From Treponema sp. (lineage in GTDB: Bacteria > Spirochaetota > Spirochaetia > Treponematales > Treponemataceae), in NCBI GenBank assembly GCA_017464425.1, contig JAFUDX010000024.1, positions 1 through 38,734 of the forward strand: DNA of 38,734 nt. The letters run 5' to 3'. Position numbers and translations under genes: made by a program. The notes beneath the pieces are model-generated. The model did not search any database. It was given only the letters and a program-made list of their open reading frames with translations, and had not been told where the DNA came from. The number at the start of each line of letters is the position of its first letter. The first letter of the stretch is position 1. Of the stretch, positions 1 to 7,127 are shown piece after piece.

Positions 1-144
1 ACTGCCATCCAGAGCAAGAAACCCAGTCTTTGTTACGGGGAAAGCCCCAAGGAGAAAACGGGTTATCGGGTCATATGTCACGGGTATACTATCCCAAATC
101 GAATAAGATAATTCAATAACATTAATATACGAGGAGAAATTTTT
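1..144 (+). other. Window start; possible tail of an upstream gene plus leader of the HAD lipoprotein
   Basis: Frame 1 is open from the first base to a TAA near position 109, so the first about 36 codons could be the C-terminus of a gene that begins outside the window. I do not recognise the residues. The remainder holds the leader of the next gene, with a GAGGAG Shine-Dalgarno about 8 bases before its ATG at 145. No RNA gene is visible. Confidence 0.25.
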
Positions 145-1185
145 ATGAAAACAACAAAACGCAATCTTGCAAAACTAGTCTTGCTATCTTCCTTTGCGGC
201 ACTGTTTCTTGCTTCTTGCACGAGGGCACCTTCTTCAAAAGAAACGCTTTCGCTTTGGAACGATGACGCGCCTGCAAAAAAGGCACTCGTTGAGTATGTG
301 GAAGCCGTTACAAACAAGAATTCCGCTGACTTTATTCCCGTTGAAAGGCGAATCGCCACTTTCGACCTTGACGGCACGCTTTTCTGCGAGACGAACCCCA
401 CTTATTTTGACTTCCAGCTTTTCATTCACCGCGTCCTTGACGACCCAAGTTATACGCCGACTGAAGAGCAAAAGGCTTTGGCAAACGACTTCCGCGCGAC
501 GGGAAATGTACCTCCGTTGGGCGCAGAATACGAGAAAATGCTTGCGAGTGCCTATGCGGGCTTTACGCTCAAAGAGTATGATTCTTATGTAAAAGAATTC
601 ATGCAGACTGCTCAGCCCGGCTACAAGAACCTCAAACGGGCGGATGCTTTCTACAAGCCGATGGTCGAAGTGGTGAACTATCTCGTTCAGAACGGGTTCA
701 GCGTGTATGTTTCAAGCGGCACGAACCGCCTCATCTTGCGTGCGTTGGTCTGCGATGCGCTTGGTCTCCCGCCCAAACAGGTAATCGGCTCTGACAATGT
801 GCTCCTCTCAACAAATCAGAACGGAAAGGACGGCTTGGAATATACATTCAGCAAGGGCGACAAGGTTTTGCTCGGTGGTGTGAACATCATCAAGAACTTG
901 CAGATGAACAAGGTTTCCACAATCGTAAAGGAAATCGGCTATCAGCCCGTTTTGGCATTCGGAAACAGCCTGACCGACGCGAGCATGGTGAACTACGCGA
1001 TGTACGACAACGAATACAAGTCGCTCGGCTTTATGCTCTGCTGCGACGACCTTGAACGCGAGTACGGCAACCTCAAAAAAGCCGACAAAATGAGAGCCGA
1101 CTGCCAGGCTAACGGTTGGATTCCAATCTCAATGAAAGACGACTGGAAAACGATTTACGGTGATGGCGTGGAAAAAGAGAACTAA
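145..1185 (+). CDS. HAD-superfamily phosphatase-like lipoprotein
   Basis: The 346-residue product starts with a lipoprotein signal: basic N-terminus, hydrophobic stretch and lipobox LASC with the lipidated Cys at 25. It should therefore sit on the periplasmic side of a membrane. The rest is a HAD hydrolase: motif I DLDGT (residues 74-78, nucleophile Asp74), motif II SSGT (190-193) and the metal-binding motif GNSLTD (273-278). These motifs suggest a phosphoserine-phosphatase-like phosphomonoesterase, but the substrate cannot be read. The ATG at 145 has a good Shine-Dalgarno (GAGGAG). The next gene has its own promoter, so this one is probably a separate unit. Family call is firm; physiological role unknown. 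Confidence 0.85.
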   Translation: MKTTKRNLAKLVLLSSFAALFLASCTRAPSSKETLSLWNDDAPAKKALVEYVEAVTNKNSADFIPVERRIATFDLDGTLFCETNPTYFDFQLFIHRVLDDPSYTPTEEQKALANDFRATGNVPPLGAEYEKMLASAYAGFTLKEYDSYVKEFMQTAQPGYKNLKRADAFYKPMVEVVNYLVQNGFSVYVSSGTNRLILRALVCDALGLPPKQVIGSDNVLLSTNQNGKDGLEYTFSKGDKVLLGGVNIIKNLQMNKVSTIVKEIGYQPVLAFGNSLTDASMVNYAMYDNEYKSLGFMLCCDDLEREYGNLKKADKMRADCQANGWIPISMKDDWKTIYGDGVEKEN

Positions 1186-1192
1186 AAAATCA

Positions 1193-1221
1193 GTGAAAAA
1201 TTCTGAAAAGTGTGCTATAAT
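1193..1221 (+). promoter_or_regulatory. Extended -10 promoter of the partner-switching operon
   Basis: TGTGCTATAAT (1211-1221) is an extended -10 element (TGn followed by TATAAT) 30 bases before the ATG at 1252. The hexamer 17 bases upstream (1193-1198, GTGAAA) is a poor -35, as is usual for extended -10 promoters. The same 11-base string recurs in front of the antitoxin gene, and a close variant in front of the TlpA gene. Confidence 0.6.
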
Positions 1222-1251
1222 ATTTTAATATATCAGCCATTGGAGGAAAAT

Positions 1252-1545
1252 ATGACTGTTACAAAAAATCAGAACGGAACGGCTGTCACGCTTTCTGTGG
1301 CAGGGCGCCTTGATACCATTACCGCGCCCGACTTAGAAAAGGAAATCCAGTCGCTTGCGGAGGCAACTTCCCTTGAAATCGACTTCACAAAACTCGAATA
1401 CATTTCATCTGCGGGATTGCGCGTTTTGCTTTCGGCACACAAAGCATTCGCCAAAAAAGGTGGCATGACGATTACGAATGTGAACGAAACCGTGCTTGAC
1501 ATCTTCGATGTGACGGGCTTTAAAGACATTCTGAACATTAAATAG
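1252..1545 (+). CDS. STAS-domain anti-sigma factor antagonist (SpoIIAA/RsbV-like)
   Basis: This 97-residue protein is a single STAS domain. The phosphorylation loop reads EYISSAGLR (residues 49-57), with Ser52 or Ser53 as the expected phosphoacceptor by analogy with SpoIIAA and RsbV. In partner switching the unphosphorylated form binds an anti-sigma kinase and frees a sigma factor or other target. The start at 1252 is chosen over an upstream start at 1210 because TGGAGGAAAAT lies directly before it and the extended -10 falls between the two. It is the first gene of a four-gene operon ending in a membrane PP2C phosphatase that would dephosphorylate it. Confidence 0.88.
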   Translation: MTVTKNQNGTAVTLSVAGRLDTITAPDLEKEIQSLAEATSLEIDFTKLEYISSAGLRVLLSAHKAFAKKGGMTITNVNETVLDIFDVTGFKDILNIK

Positions 1546-1555
1546 AGGAAGAAAA

Positions 1556-2155
1556 ATGAAATCTGACATCTGTACGCTCTCTGCAAACGACATCGAATCG
1601 CTTAAAAAGGTGCTTTCCGAAACCGAAAAGACCGCTGTGTATGCCGCTCTCGACAAAAAACAGAGTGGGCGGCTTCGCTTGCTTGCTGAAGAACTGGTTG
1701 AAATGCTTCCTTCGCTCCTTGCATTTACGGCGGGTGAATTTTGGATTGACTGCAACGGAAAGAATTTTGAGCTTCACACCACGCTTACGCCGAACGATTC
1801 TCTTACGAGCGAAAAGCGCGATGAGCTTCTGAAAGTCTCTTCTTCGGGAAAAAATGCCGCCGCAACGGGAATCATGGCGAAAATCCGCCTTGCCGCTACT
1901 TTTATGCTCATCGACTATGAGAAAAATGCGGCAGAAATGCCCGCGACCACTGATTTTTATCACGACGGAATGGGAGTGAATCCTTATTTTCCGATTTCGT
2001 CTTGGTCGCTTGAAAACTACCGCGCAAAAGCGAAATCCGAGCAGGGTGAAAAATGGGACGAGCTTGAAAAATCAATCATCGCGAACATTGCGGACGATGT
2101 GCTTGTCGGCGTTGAGGGAAAAAAAGTCGAAATCATCGTAAAAAAAGCATTTTAG
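1556..2155 (+). CDS. Uncharacterised protein, possibly a diverged GHKL (anti-sigma kinase-like) domain
   Basis: The 199-residue product has no motif I can name with confidence. It sits between two STAS genes and upstream of a PP2C phosphatase, where a RsbW/SpoIIAB-type kinase would be expected. The stretch LRLLAEELVEMLPSLL (from about residue 41) resembles the N-box helix of GHKL ATPases, followed by a strand-turn-strand. SGKNAAATGIMAKIRLA (about 97-113) resembles the G-rich lid. The N-box Asn is absent, so ATP hydrolysis or kinase activity is doubtful. A GAGGAAG Shine-Dalgarno precedes the ATG, and the gene starts 10 bases after the first STAS gene. The role as the switch partner is inference from position. 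Confidence 0.5.
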   Translation: MKSDICTLSANDIESLKKVLSETEKTAVYAALDKKQSGRLRLLAEELVEMLPSLLAFTAGEFWIDCNGKNFELHTTLTPNDSLTSEKRDELLKVSSSGKNAAATGIMAKIRLAATFMLIDYEKNAAEMPATTDFYHDGMGVNPYFPISSWSLENYRAKAKSEQGEKWDELEKSIIANIADDVLVGVEGKKVEIIVKKAF

Positions 2156-2164
2156 GAGAAAACC

Positions 2165-2482
2165 ATGCAGATTATGGAAGAACGAAAAGACCACTGCGTA
2201 ACGCTCACCGTTTCAGGTCGGCTTGATGTCGAGACTTCGGCAACGCTAGAGCAAGAAATCGCAAAATGGCTTCCCTCGCCCGTTGTGTGGAGCCTTGTCC
2301 TTGACTTTTCTGCCGTGGAATATATCTCATCGGCGGGAATCCGTGTGCTCCTCTCGGCGCAAAAAAAGATGAAGGAAAATCACGAGATGATTATCAGAAA
2401 TCCGAGTACTTTCTGCAAACAGGTCTTTGATGTCACTGGTGCGGATATTTTCTTGAAGATTGAATATAAATCATGGGAATAA
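2165..2482 (+). CDS. Second STAS-domain anti-sigma factor antagonist
   Basis: A 105-residue single STAS domain paralogous to the product at 1252-1545. It shares the loop EYISSAGIRVLLSA, with candidate phosphoacceptors Ser55/Ser56. Its start has an AGGAGAAAACC Shine-Dalgarno, and its stop overlaps the start of the phosphatase gene by 10 bases, indicating translational coupling. Two antagonists with one phosphatase imply either two kinase or target partners or graded competition for one. Which applies cannot be read from the DNA. Confidence 0.87.
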   Translation: MQIMEERKDHCVTLTVSGRLDVETSATLEQEIAKWLPSPVVWSLVLDFSAVEYISSAGIRVLLSAQKKMKENHEMIIRNPSTFCKQVFDVTGADIFLKIEYKSWE

Positions 2483-4020
2483 GCAAAAAATCACTCGCCG
2501 CAATTGTCGTGTTCGCAATCTTAACCAATGTACTTGTCTGCATCGGCGGCTCTTTCATCTTTGACAGGGCTGTGCAAAAAATCTACAACGAGCGTGGCTA
2601 TGCAGTTTCAAACATCATCCTAAAGCAGATTGACCACGAAAAGATAGCTCAATACACGAAGACTTGGAAAGCAGACGAATATTACGAAAAAATGACGGAT
2701 TATCTCAAAGTCATTCAGGAAAGTTCCGATGCCGCCTATATCTACATAGCTGTTCCCTACGAAGACAAGACGATGAAATATGTCTACGATTCGGGAAGCA
2801 CAATCGGCTTTGTAGACCCTATAGCCGCTTCTTTTGAGGAAATATGGAGCGCATACAAAACGGGCGAACGCCCCAAAAGCTATCTAGTTCGTCACTCGCA
2901 GTATGGCTATCTTACTTCAAGTTGTCTCCCTATACACGACGGCACAGGTGAAGTGGTCGCCCTTCTTTTTGTGGACACTGATATGAAGATGATTACCTCC
3001 ACAATCCACCGCTTTATCTTGAATATAAGCCTCATCGCCCTTGTATTGCTTGTGGTTTTCAGTCAGCTGAACTATCACTTTGTGCATAAAAATCTCATAA
3101 ACCCGCTGCTTTTAATCCGCAAGAACATTCAGTCCTTCGCAGCAACTGCAAATTTGAATGACAATTCCCTTGCGAAAATCAAGACAAATGACGAACTTCA
3201 GGAACTTGCCGAGTCCGTCGTTGCAATGGAAAAGAACACGGTCGGTTACATTGAAAACATCAAAGCGATTACCGCCGAAAAAGAGCGGATTTCAACGGAA
3301 CTTTCGGTGGCGGCAAAAATCCAGCTCGACATGCTCCCAAAAGAATACCCCGCATTTCCCGACCGTACGGATTTTGACCTTTTCGCAACGATGTCACCCG
3401 CAAAGGAAGTCGGCGGCGATTTGTACGATTATCTCCTGCTTGACGACGACCACCTGATGATTACGGTGGGCGATGTTTCGGGGAAGGGAATGCCCGCCGC
3501 GCTTTTTATGGGAAAGAGCAAGGTTCTACTTGACTTTTATGCGATGCTTGGTCTTTCCCCAAAAGAAATTTTTGACCGTGCGAACAACCAGCTGTGCAAG
3601 AACAACGATTCGGGGCTGTTCGTCACTTGCTGGCTCGGAATCTTCTGCTTTTCGACTGGCGAACTCCGCTTTGTGAACGCGGGGTATCCGTATCCCGTGC
3701 TTTTCCAGAACGGTGAATTCTCGTATCTAAAGACTAAGCCGAATTTTGTTCTCGGCGGCATGGAAGATTTTCCGTATGTTGAGCATACAATCACGCTTTC
3801 AAAAGGCGACCGCATTTTCGTCTATTCCGACGGCGTGACCGAAGCAACGAACAGCGAGAAACAGCTTTTTGAGGAAGAACGGCTTTTAGAGGCGATGAAA
3901 ACGACTGAAAATCTTTCTGCTCCCGATGTGCTAAAAAAAGTCCGCGAGAAAATCGACGAATTTGTGGGAGAAGCGGAGCAGTTTGACGACATTACCATGC
4001 TTCAGTTCATTTGGAAATAA
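2473..4020 (+). CDS. Membrane-anchored SpoIIE-type PP2C phosphatase with extracytoplasmic sensor
   Basis: 515 residues: a transmembrane helix at about 8-30, an extracytoplasmic sensor of about 150 residues (PAS/CACHE-like strands such as YIYIAVPYEDKTMKYVYDSG), a second helix near 180-203, a HAMP-like linker with coiled coil (204-285), then a SpoIIE/RsbU-type PP2C domain. Metal-site motifs visible are VGGDLYDY, GDVSGKGMPAALFMG, VYSDGVTEATN and FDDITML. It should dephosphorylate the two STAS proteins when its sensor is engaged, so the operon is a complete input module minus an obvious kinase. Translation is coupled to the preceding STAS gene. The downstream target is not encoded here. Confidence 0.88.
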   Translation: MGISKKSLAAIVVFAILTNVLVCIGGSFIFDRAVQKIYNERGYAVSNIILKQIDHEKIAQYTKTWKADEYYEKMTDYLKVIQESSDAAYIYIAVPYEDKTMKYVYDSGSTIGFVDPIAASFEEIWSAYKTGERPKSYLVRHSQYGYLTSSCLPIHDGTGEVVALLFVDTDMKMITSTIHRFILNISLIALVLLVVFSQLNYHFVHKNLINPLLLIRKNIQSFAATANLNDNSLAKIKTNDELQELAESVVAMEKNTVGYIENIKAITAEKERISTELSVAAKIQLDMLPKEYPAFPDRTDFDLFATMSPAKEVGGDLYDYLLLDDDHLMITVGDVSGKGMPAALFMGKSKVLLDFYAMLGLSPKEIFDRANNQLCKNNDSGLFVTCWLGIFCFSTGELRFVNAGYPYPVLFQNGEFSYLKTKPNFVLGGMEDFPYVEHTITLSKGDRIFVYSDGVTEATNSEKQLFEEERLLEAMKTTENLSAPDVLKKVREKIDEFVGEAEQFDDITMLQFIWK

Positions 4021-4158
4021 GCGAAGTGAGTTACTGCCAAATCAGAGAAGATGATGTGATGCTTGTGTTTATCAAATTAATGGAAAATACCGCCATTTAT
4101 TTTGCCGTAGGCGGGTAATGCCCATAATTTTCGGCGTTATTTGAACGTCCAATATATT

Positions 4159-4200
4159 TTATTTTTTCATCGGTTTACTCGGCTTTTTCGGCTGTTTCAC
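4159..4200 (-). other. Out-of-frame Lys/Pro tail after the radical SAM gene
   Basis: Directly past the radical SAM stop codon, the -1 frame reads VKQPKKPSKPMKK and then stops (TAA at 4159-4161). The UGSC-type gene 2.9 kb away ends with the near-identical KQPKKPSKPLR, and the two DNA tails share a 17-base exact core. A GGGG run at the radical SAM stop would allow a one-base backward slip into this frame. It may be a programmed extension, a frameshifted remnant of a formerly longer protein, or a copied DNA segment. Confidence 0.4.
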
Positions 4201-5267
4201 CCCACCATTTTCCAACATTGCGGGTCGGCGGCGTAAAAATCTCCGCCGTTACTTCCGCTCGCTACAGCAGGGCATCCCCTGCAATAGGGCAATAACTCGC
4301 ACTTTGCGCATTTGCTGAATTTGCCGTACTCGCGGAATCCTTCCATTTTTGCGCTCGTCCACACTTCAAACAGGTGGTCGGTGAATGCGTTCCCCACACG
4401 GCTTGAAGCGACACGGCGGCAGGCGTAGATGTCACCTGTGGGAAGAATCGTGATGTGGCAGTTTCCGCAGTTGCATCCGCCGTAAATCATTCCTTCCTTT
4501 GTGTCGTCGGGGATTTTGAACCGCCCTTGCTCATAGTCAAAGAGCGTCCACAGGTGGTCTTTGCGGTTGAAGTAGGTCTTGCAATCCTTGCTTTCGTAGT
4601 CGGCGTAGATTTTGTCGATTTTGGTGAGAAAATCGCGGTAGCGTTCGGGGGAGATGTACCAGTCGCTTTTTTCCTTGCCTTTTCCGTCGCTCGTGGGAAC
4701 ATAGCGGGCGAATGCGTAGACCTGCGCTTCGGCGGCGACAACCGCGTCAATCACGGCGGGAATCTCTTCGATGTTCGTGCCGCTCACGGTGGTCATTATC
4801 ACGCTGGTTATTCCCGCCTCGTTTATCAGGCGGATTTTTTCGAGCGTGGTCTTGAAACTGCCCGGCTTTCTGAACCAGTCGTGCGTTTTCTCCGTGCCGT
4901 CAATGCTCATCTGATATTTGTCGCAGCCCAGTTCGCGCATTCGGCGTACATTTTCTGCGGTCAGATGGAACGGATTTCCCATCAGCGTGAACGGAATCTC
5001 ATGTTCGTGGCAGAGTTCGAGCAAATCCCAAAAGTGGGGGTGCAGAATCGGGTCGCCGCCCGTGATGTAAAAATACGGAAGCCGAGCGAACTTTTCGCAG
5101 AACTCCAGTGCATTGAAAAAGACATGCTTCATCTGCTCCCAGTTCATCGTGACCAAATCGGGGTGTCCTTCCGCGAAGATGTAGCAGTGCTTGCACCGTT
5201 GGTCGCACTCGTCGGTGATGTGCCATTGAAAGGCGAAGTATTGTGCGTTTTTCAGATTCTGTGCCAT
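4197..5267 (-). CDS. Radical SAM/SPASM peptide maturase, ACGX-type system
   Basis: The 356-residue protein has the radical SAM cluster motif CDQRCKHC (C21, C25, C28), a GGDP motif at 70-73 (TIM-barrel strand 2), and a C-terminal SPASM region with C265, C267, C270, C283, C320, C323, C329, C332 and C351. These should bind two auxiliary iron-sulfur clusters. Such SPASM enzymes install thioether, C-C or related crosslinks on ribosomal peptides. The adjacent 47-residue ACGX peptide is the obvious substrate. The ATG at 5267 is chosen because AGGTGG lies about 5 bases upstream; an in-frame GTG at 5276 is the alternative. It follows the nitroreductase gene with almost no gap. Expected to be cytoplasmic and to modify Cys, Ala or Gly positions, but the chemistry is unknown. 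Confidence 0.88.
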   Translation of the reverse strand: MAQNLKNAQYFAFQWHITDECDQRCKHCYIFAEGHPDLVTMNWEQMKHVFFNALEFCEKFARLPYFYITGGDPILHPHFWDLLELCHEHEIPFTLMGNPFHLTAENVRRMRELGCDKYQMSIDGTEKTHDWFRKPGSFKTTLEKIRLINEAGITSVIMTTVSGTNIEEIPAVIDAVVAAEAQVYAFARYVPTSDGKGKEKSDWYISPERYRDFLTKIDKIYADYESKDCKTYFNRKDHLWTLFDYEQGRFKIPDDTKEGMIYGGCNCGNCHITILPTGDIYACRRVASSRVGNAFTDHLFEVWTSAKMEGFREYGKFSKCAKCELLPYCRGCPAVASGSNGGDFYAADPQCWKMVG

Positions 5268-5276
5268 AGTTTCCAC

Positions 5277-5846
5277 CTACACAAAAAGCGGTGCGTTGTA
5301 GCGGCGTTCGTGCGGCTTGGGATATTCGCCCTCGTGGTAGCCCACAATCACCTGTGCGCTGATGTGAAAATCTTCGGGAATGTTCCAGTCTTTTAGGATT
5401 TTTTTCCCGAAATCATCAATAAAATAATCTGTCGCAACGGAGATTATGCAGGTGTCCACGCCGATTGAGTGCGCCGCATGGCAGATATTGCTTGCCATGA
5501 TGTAGGAATCAGGCTCGGCAAAAAGAAAATTGTTCGGTGCAAAAAGATAGATGACCGTGGGCGCATTGTAGAATCCGCTTCGTGATGTGGTCGCAATCAG
5601 CTCGTCGGAAAGGCGGATTTCTTCTCGTTTGTTGAACTGTCCGTACACGACATTTTGGGCGCGTCCAAGCCGTGTGTTTAGCTCATCGTTCTGGCACACG
5701 ACAATCCGAGTCCGCTGCCTGTTCCCCGCATTCGCTGACCATACGGCGACATTCAAAAGCTCGTCAAGAACTTTTTTTGAGACTTTCTCAGGTCTGTAAT
5801 TTCTGACCGAGCGGCAAGACATGATATTTTCAATGATTTCGTTCAT
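5277..5846 (-). CDS. Nitroreductase-family flavin oxidoreductase of the ACGX locus
   Basis: 189 residues of the small FMN-dependent nitroreductase fold: N-terminal SCRSVRNYRPEKV (FMN-phosphate binding Arg residues), SANAGNRQ (active-site loop) and a C-terminal VIVGYHEGEYPKPHERR. An upstream in-frame extension to 6089 is rejected because it would run backwards through the peptide gene and the hairpins. The ATG at 5846 has an AAGGAG Shine-Dalgarno. It lies between the peptide and the maturase gene with a TAGGTGG junction, so it is probably co-transcribed. By analogy with flavin enzymes in other modified-peptide loci it could oxidise the peptide or recycle electrons for the maturase (inference). 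Confidence 0.85.
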   Translation of the reverse strand: MNEIIENIMSCRSVRNYRPEKVSKKVLDELLNVAVWSANAGNRQRTRIVVCQNDELNTRLGRAQNVVYGQFNKREEIRLSDELIATTSRSGFYNAPTVIYLFAPNNFLFAEPDSYIMASNICHAAHSIGVDTCIISVATDYFIDDFGKKILKDWNIPEDFHISAQVIVGYHEGEYPKPHERRYNAPLFV

Positions 5847-5870
5847 GCTGATTTCTCCTTGTTGTGAAAT

Positions 5871-5961
5871 GGGGGCGTTACGGGGGGGGGGCAGTTCACT
5901 GCCCCCCGTAGAAGGGGGTGCGGTGCAATGAAATGCACCGCTGGGGGAAGACTTTCCCCCA
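5871..5961 (-). repeat. Three-hairpin intergenic element between ACGX peptide and nitroreductase
   Basis: Three stem-loops follow one another. 5886-5907 has a 9-10 bp stem around GGGGGGCAG. 5920-5941 has a perfect 8 bp stem, GCGGTGCA with a 6-base loop. 5942-5961 has an 8 bp stem TGGGGGAA/TTCCCCCA. Transcribed leftward they come immediately after the peptide stop codon, where they could attenuate or stabilise the message and set peptide in excess over its enzymes. The end motif CCCCGTAACGCCCC (5871-5885, minus strand) and the AGTC-loop hairpin recur at 26179-26323, so this is also a member of a repeat family. Confidence 0.75.
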
Positions 5962-5968
5962 ATCCCTC

Positions 5969-6112
5969 TTACTTTCCAGCACCACAGGCACTGCCGCACG
6001 CAGAAGGCTTCGGGTCGGGATTCGGTTTTCCAGCACCGCACGCTGTTCCACAAGCCGCTGTTGCAGCTGCCACATTCTTGTTGCTCCAAGAAGCAAGATT
6101 CTTTAACGCCAT
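5969..6112 (-). CDS. ACGX-repeat precursor peptide (47 residues), candidate radical SAM substrate
   Basis: Reading the minus strand from the ATG at 6112 gives a 47-residue peptide. A leader-like N-terminus MALKNLASWSNKNVAAATA is followed by two Cys/Gly repeats, ACGTACGAGK and ACGSACGAGK, separated by PNPDPKPS. All four Cys residues are in A-C-G-X motifs. Shine-Dalgarno AGGAGG (6119-6124) is perfectly spaced at 6 bases. It is the first gene after a promoter shared with the divergent LysR gene and is followed by hairpins, the nitroreductase and the radical SAM/SPASM gene. I recall ACGX-repeat peptides with dedicated SPASM maturases being described bioinformatically in spirochaetes and other anaerobes. 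The mature product and role are unknown to me. Too short for many gene callers. Confidence 0.88.
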   Translation of the reverse strand: MALKNLASWSNKNVAAATAACGTACGAGKPNPDPKPSACGSACGAGK

Positions 6113-6141
6113 AATGCGCCTCCTAAAGTTTTGATGTTTTA

Positions 6142-6170
6142 ATGATAAAGGAGTGGAAGTATTTTGTGAA
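6142..6170 (-). promoter_or_regulatory. Promoter of the ACGX operon
   Basis: On the minus strand TTCACA (6165-6170) and TATCAT (6142-6147) are separated by exactly 17 bases, 30 bases upstream of the peptide ATG. The 91-base divergent gap to the LysR gene also contains an ATTT-N4-AAAT dyad (6161-6172) overlapping the -35, the kind of place a LysR protein would bind. The promoter call is moderate; the operator is tentative. Confidence 0.5.
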
Positions 6171-6203
6171 ATGAATTATTATTATTATTGATAACAAAAA
6201 GGA

Positions 6204-7127
6204 ATGAATAAGGGGCGAAAATTGAACACAACGCAACTTGAATGTTTTGTAAGTCTTGCTTCAACGCTGAATTTTGCGAAAACGGCAGAACAGGTGTATC
6301 TTACACAGCCTGCCGTCACAAAGGAAATACAATCGCTGGAGTCAGAACTTTCCGCAAAACTTTTCATTCGCACCACGCGCTCCGTTTCGCTCACCGATGT
6401 CGGAAGGCAGTTTTTGCCCGAAGCAAATTCGATTCTAAATTCCTACTATCACGCAAAAGACTGGATTGCTTCGTTTCATTCAAAGAGCAAAAACACGCTC
6501 AGAATCGGATATTCAGACCCGCACGGCTTGCCCCTTATAAACAAAGTCCTTGGCAAGATAAAAGGCAATTTTGAGAATCTTATTCCGTCTTTTGTTTTTG
6601 ACCAGACAGACACAAATCTTGGGCGACTTGTTCACGGTCAGACTGACATCGTTGTGGGCATAAAAGACTCGAAATTCAAAGATGATTCGATTGATTTTAA
6701 GCAGCTCCGTTCTGTCGGTTTTGTAGTTGTTTTTCCCAAAAATCATCCGCTCGTAAAAATGGCAAAACGAAAAAAACTTACAGAAATCTCACAGGAAGTG
6801 CTTTGGGATTACACGCAGGTCGTTCAGATTCCACCGTATCTGTTGAAGAATGTTTTTTCAAAGGGAAGCCATATTCTGCCTGTGAACGACAAGCTGAACA
6901 ATATTATCTGCTCGTTTGCCCCCGAAGTGTACGCCCTTGTAAAAGCGGGATTTGGCTTTGCGTTCGTGCCAGAATATCTTGCCCTTCCCGACAAGGGACT
7001 GATTTTTTACCCATTCAAGGAAACTCACCACGCACCTTTTGGAATTTATTACAGAAAAGAATCGTTGGAAGCCGAAGATTCGGCGGTGTCGCGTTTTTTG
7101 GAGAAGGCGGAAGAGGTACTTCACTAA
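6204..7127 (+). CDS. LysR-family regulator divergent to the ACGX operon
   Basis: 307 residues with the N-terminal LysR winged helix-turn-helix (LNTTQLECFVSLASTLNFAK, then AEQVYLTQPAVTKEIQSLE and LFIRTTRSVSLTDVGRQFLP) and a periplasmic-binding-like effector domain. AAAAGGA precedes the ATG. LysR regulators typically control the adjacent divergent gene and themselves from the shared gap, so the ACGX peptide operon is the likely target (inference). The gene ends by overlapping the convergent UGSC-type gene by 4 bases. The effector cannot be deduced. Confidence 0.87.
   Translation: MNKGRKLNTTQLECFVSLASTLNFAKTAEQVYLTQPAVTKEIQSLESELSAKLFIRTTRSVSLTDVGRQFLPEANSILNSYYHAKDWIASFHSKSKNTLRIGYSDPHGLPLINKVLGKIKGNFENLIPSFVFDQTDTNLGRLVHGQTDIVVGIKDSKFKDDSIDFKQLRSVGFVVVFPKNHPLVKMAKRKKLTEISQEVLWDYTQVVQIPPYLLKNVFSKGSHILPVNDKLNNIICSFAPEVYALVKAGFGFAFVPEYLALPDKGLIFYPFKETHHAPFGIYYRKESLEAEDSAVSRFLEKAEEVLH

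Noticed and set aside
4075..4125. TACCGCC...GGCGGGTA as a terminator after the phosphatase gene
   Set aside because: The stem needs a bulge and lacks a following T-run, so I cannot support it.
4197..4199. TGA at the end of the radical SAM gene as a selenocysteine codon
   Set aside because: Reading through gives only a short unrelated tail, no SECIS-like hairpin is evident just after it, and the -1 frame explains the downstream coding signal better.
4455..5396. 313-codon open frame on the plus strand opposite the radical SAM gene
   Set aside because: It is the antisense shadow of a clear radical SAM/SPASM gene, with low-complexity hydrophobic content and no Shine-Dalgarno or motif.
5847..6089. 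N-terminal extension of the nitroreductase with several Cys residues
   Set aside because: It is the ACGX peptide gene and hairpins read in another frame; the nitroreductase has its own Shine-Dalgarno and a family-typical N-terminus at 5846.
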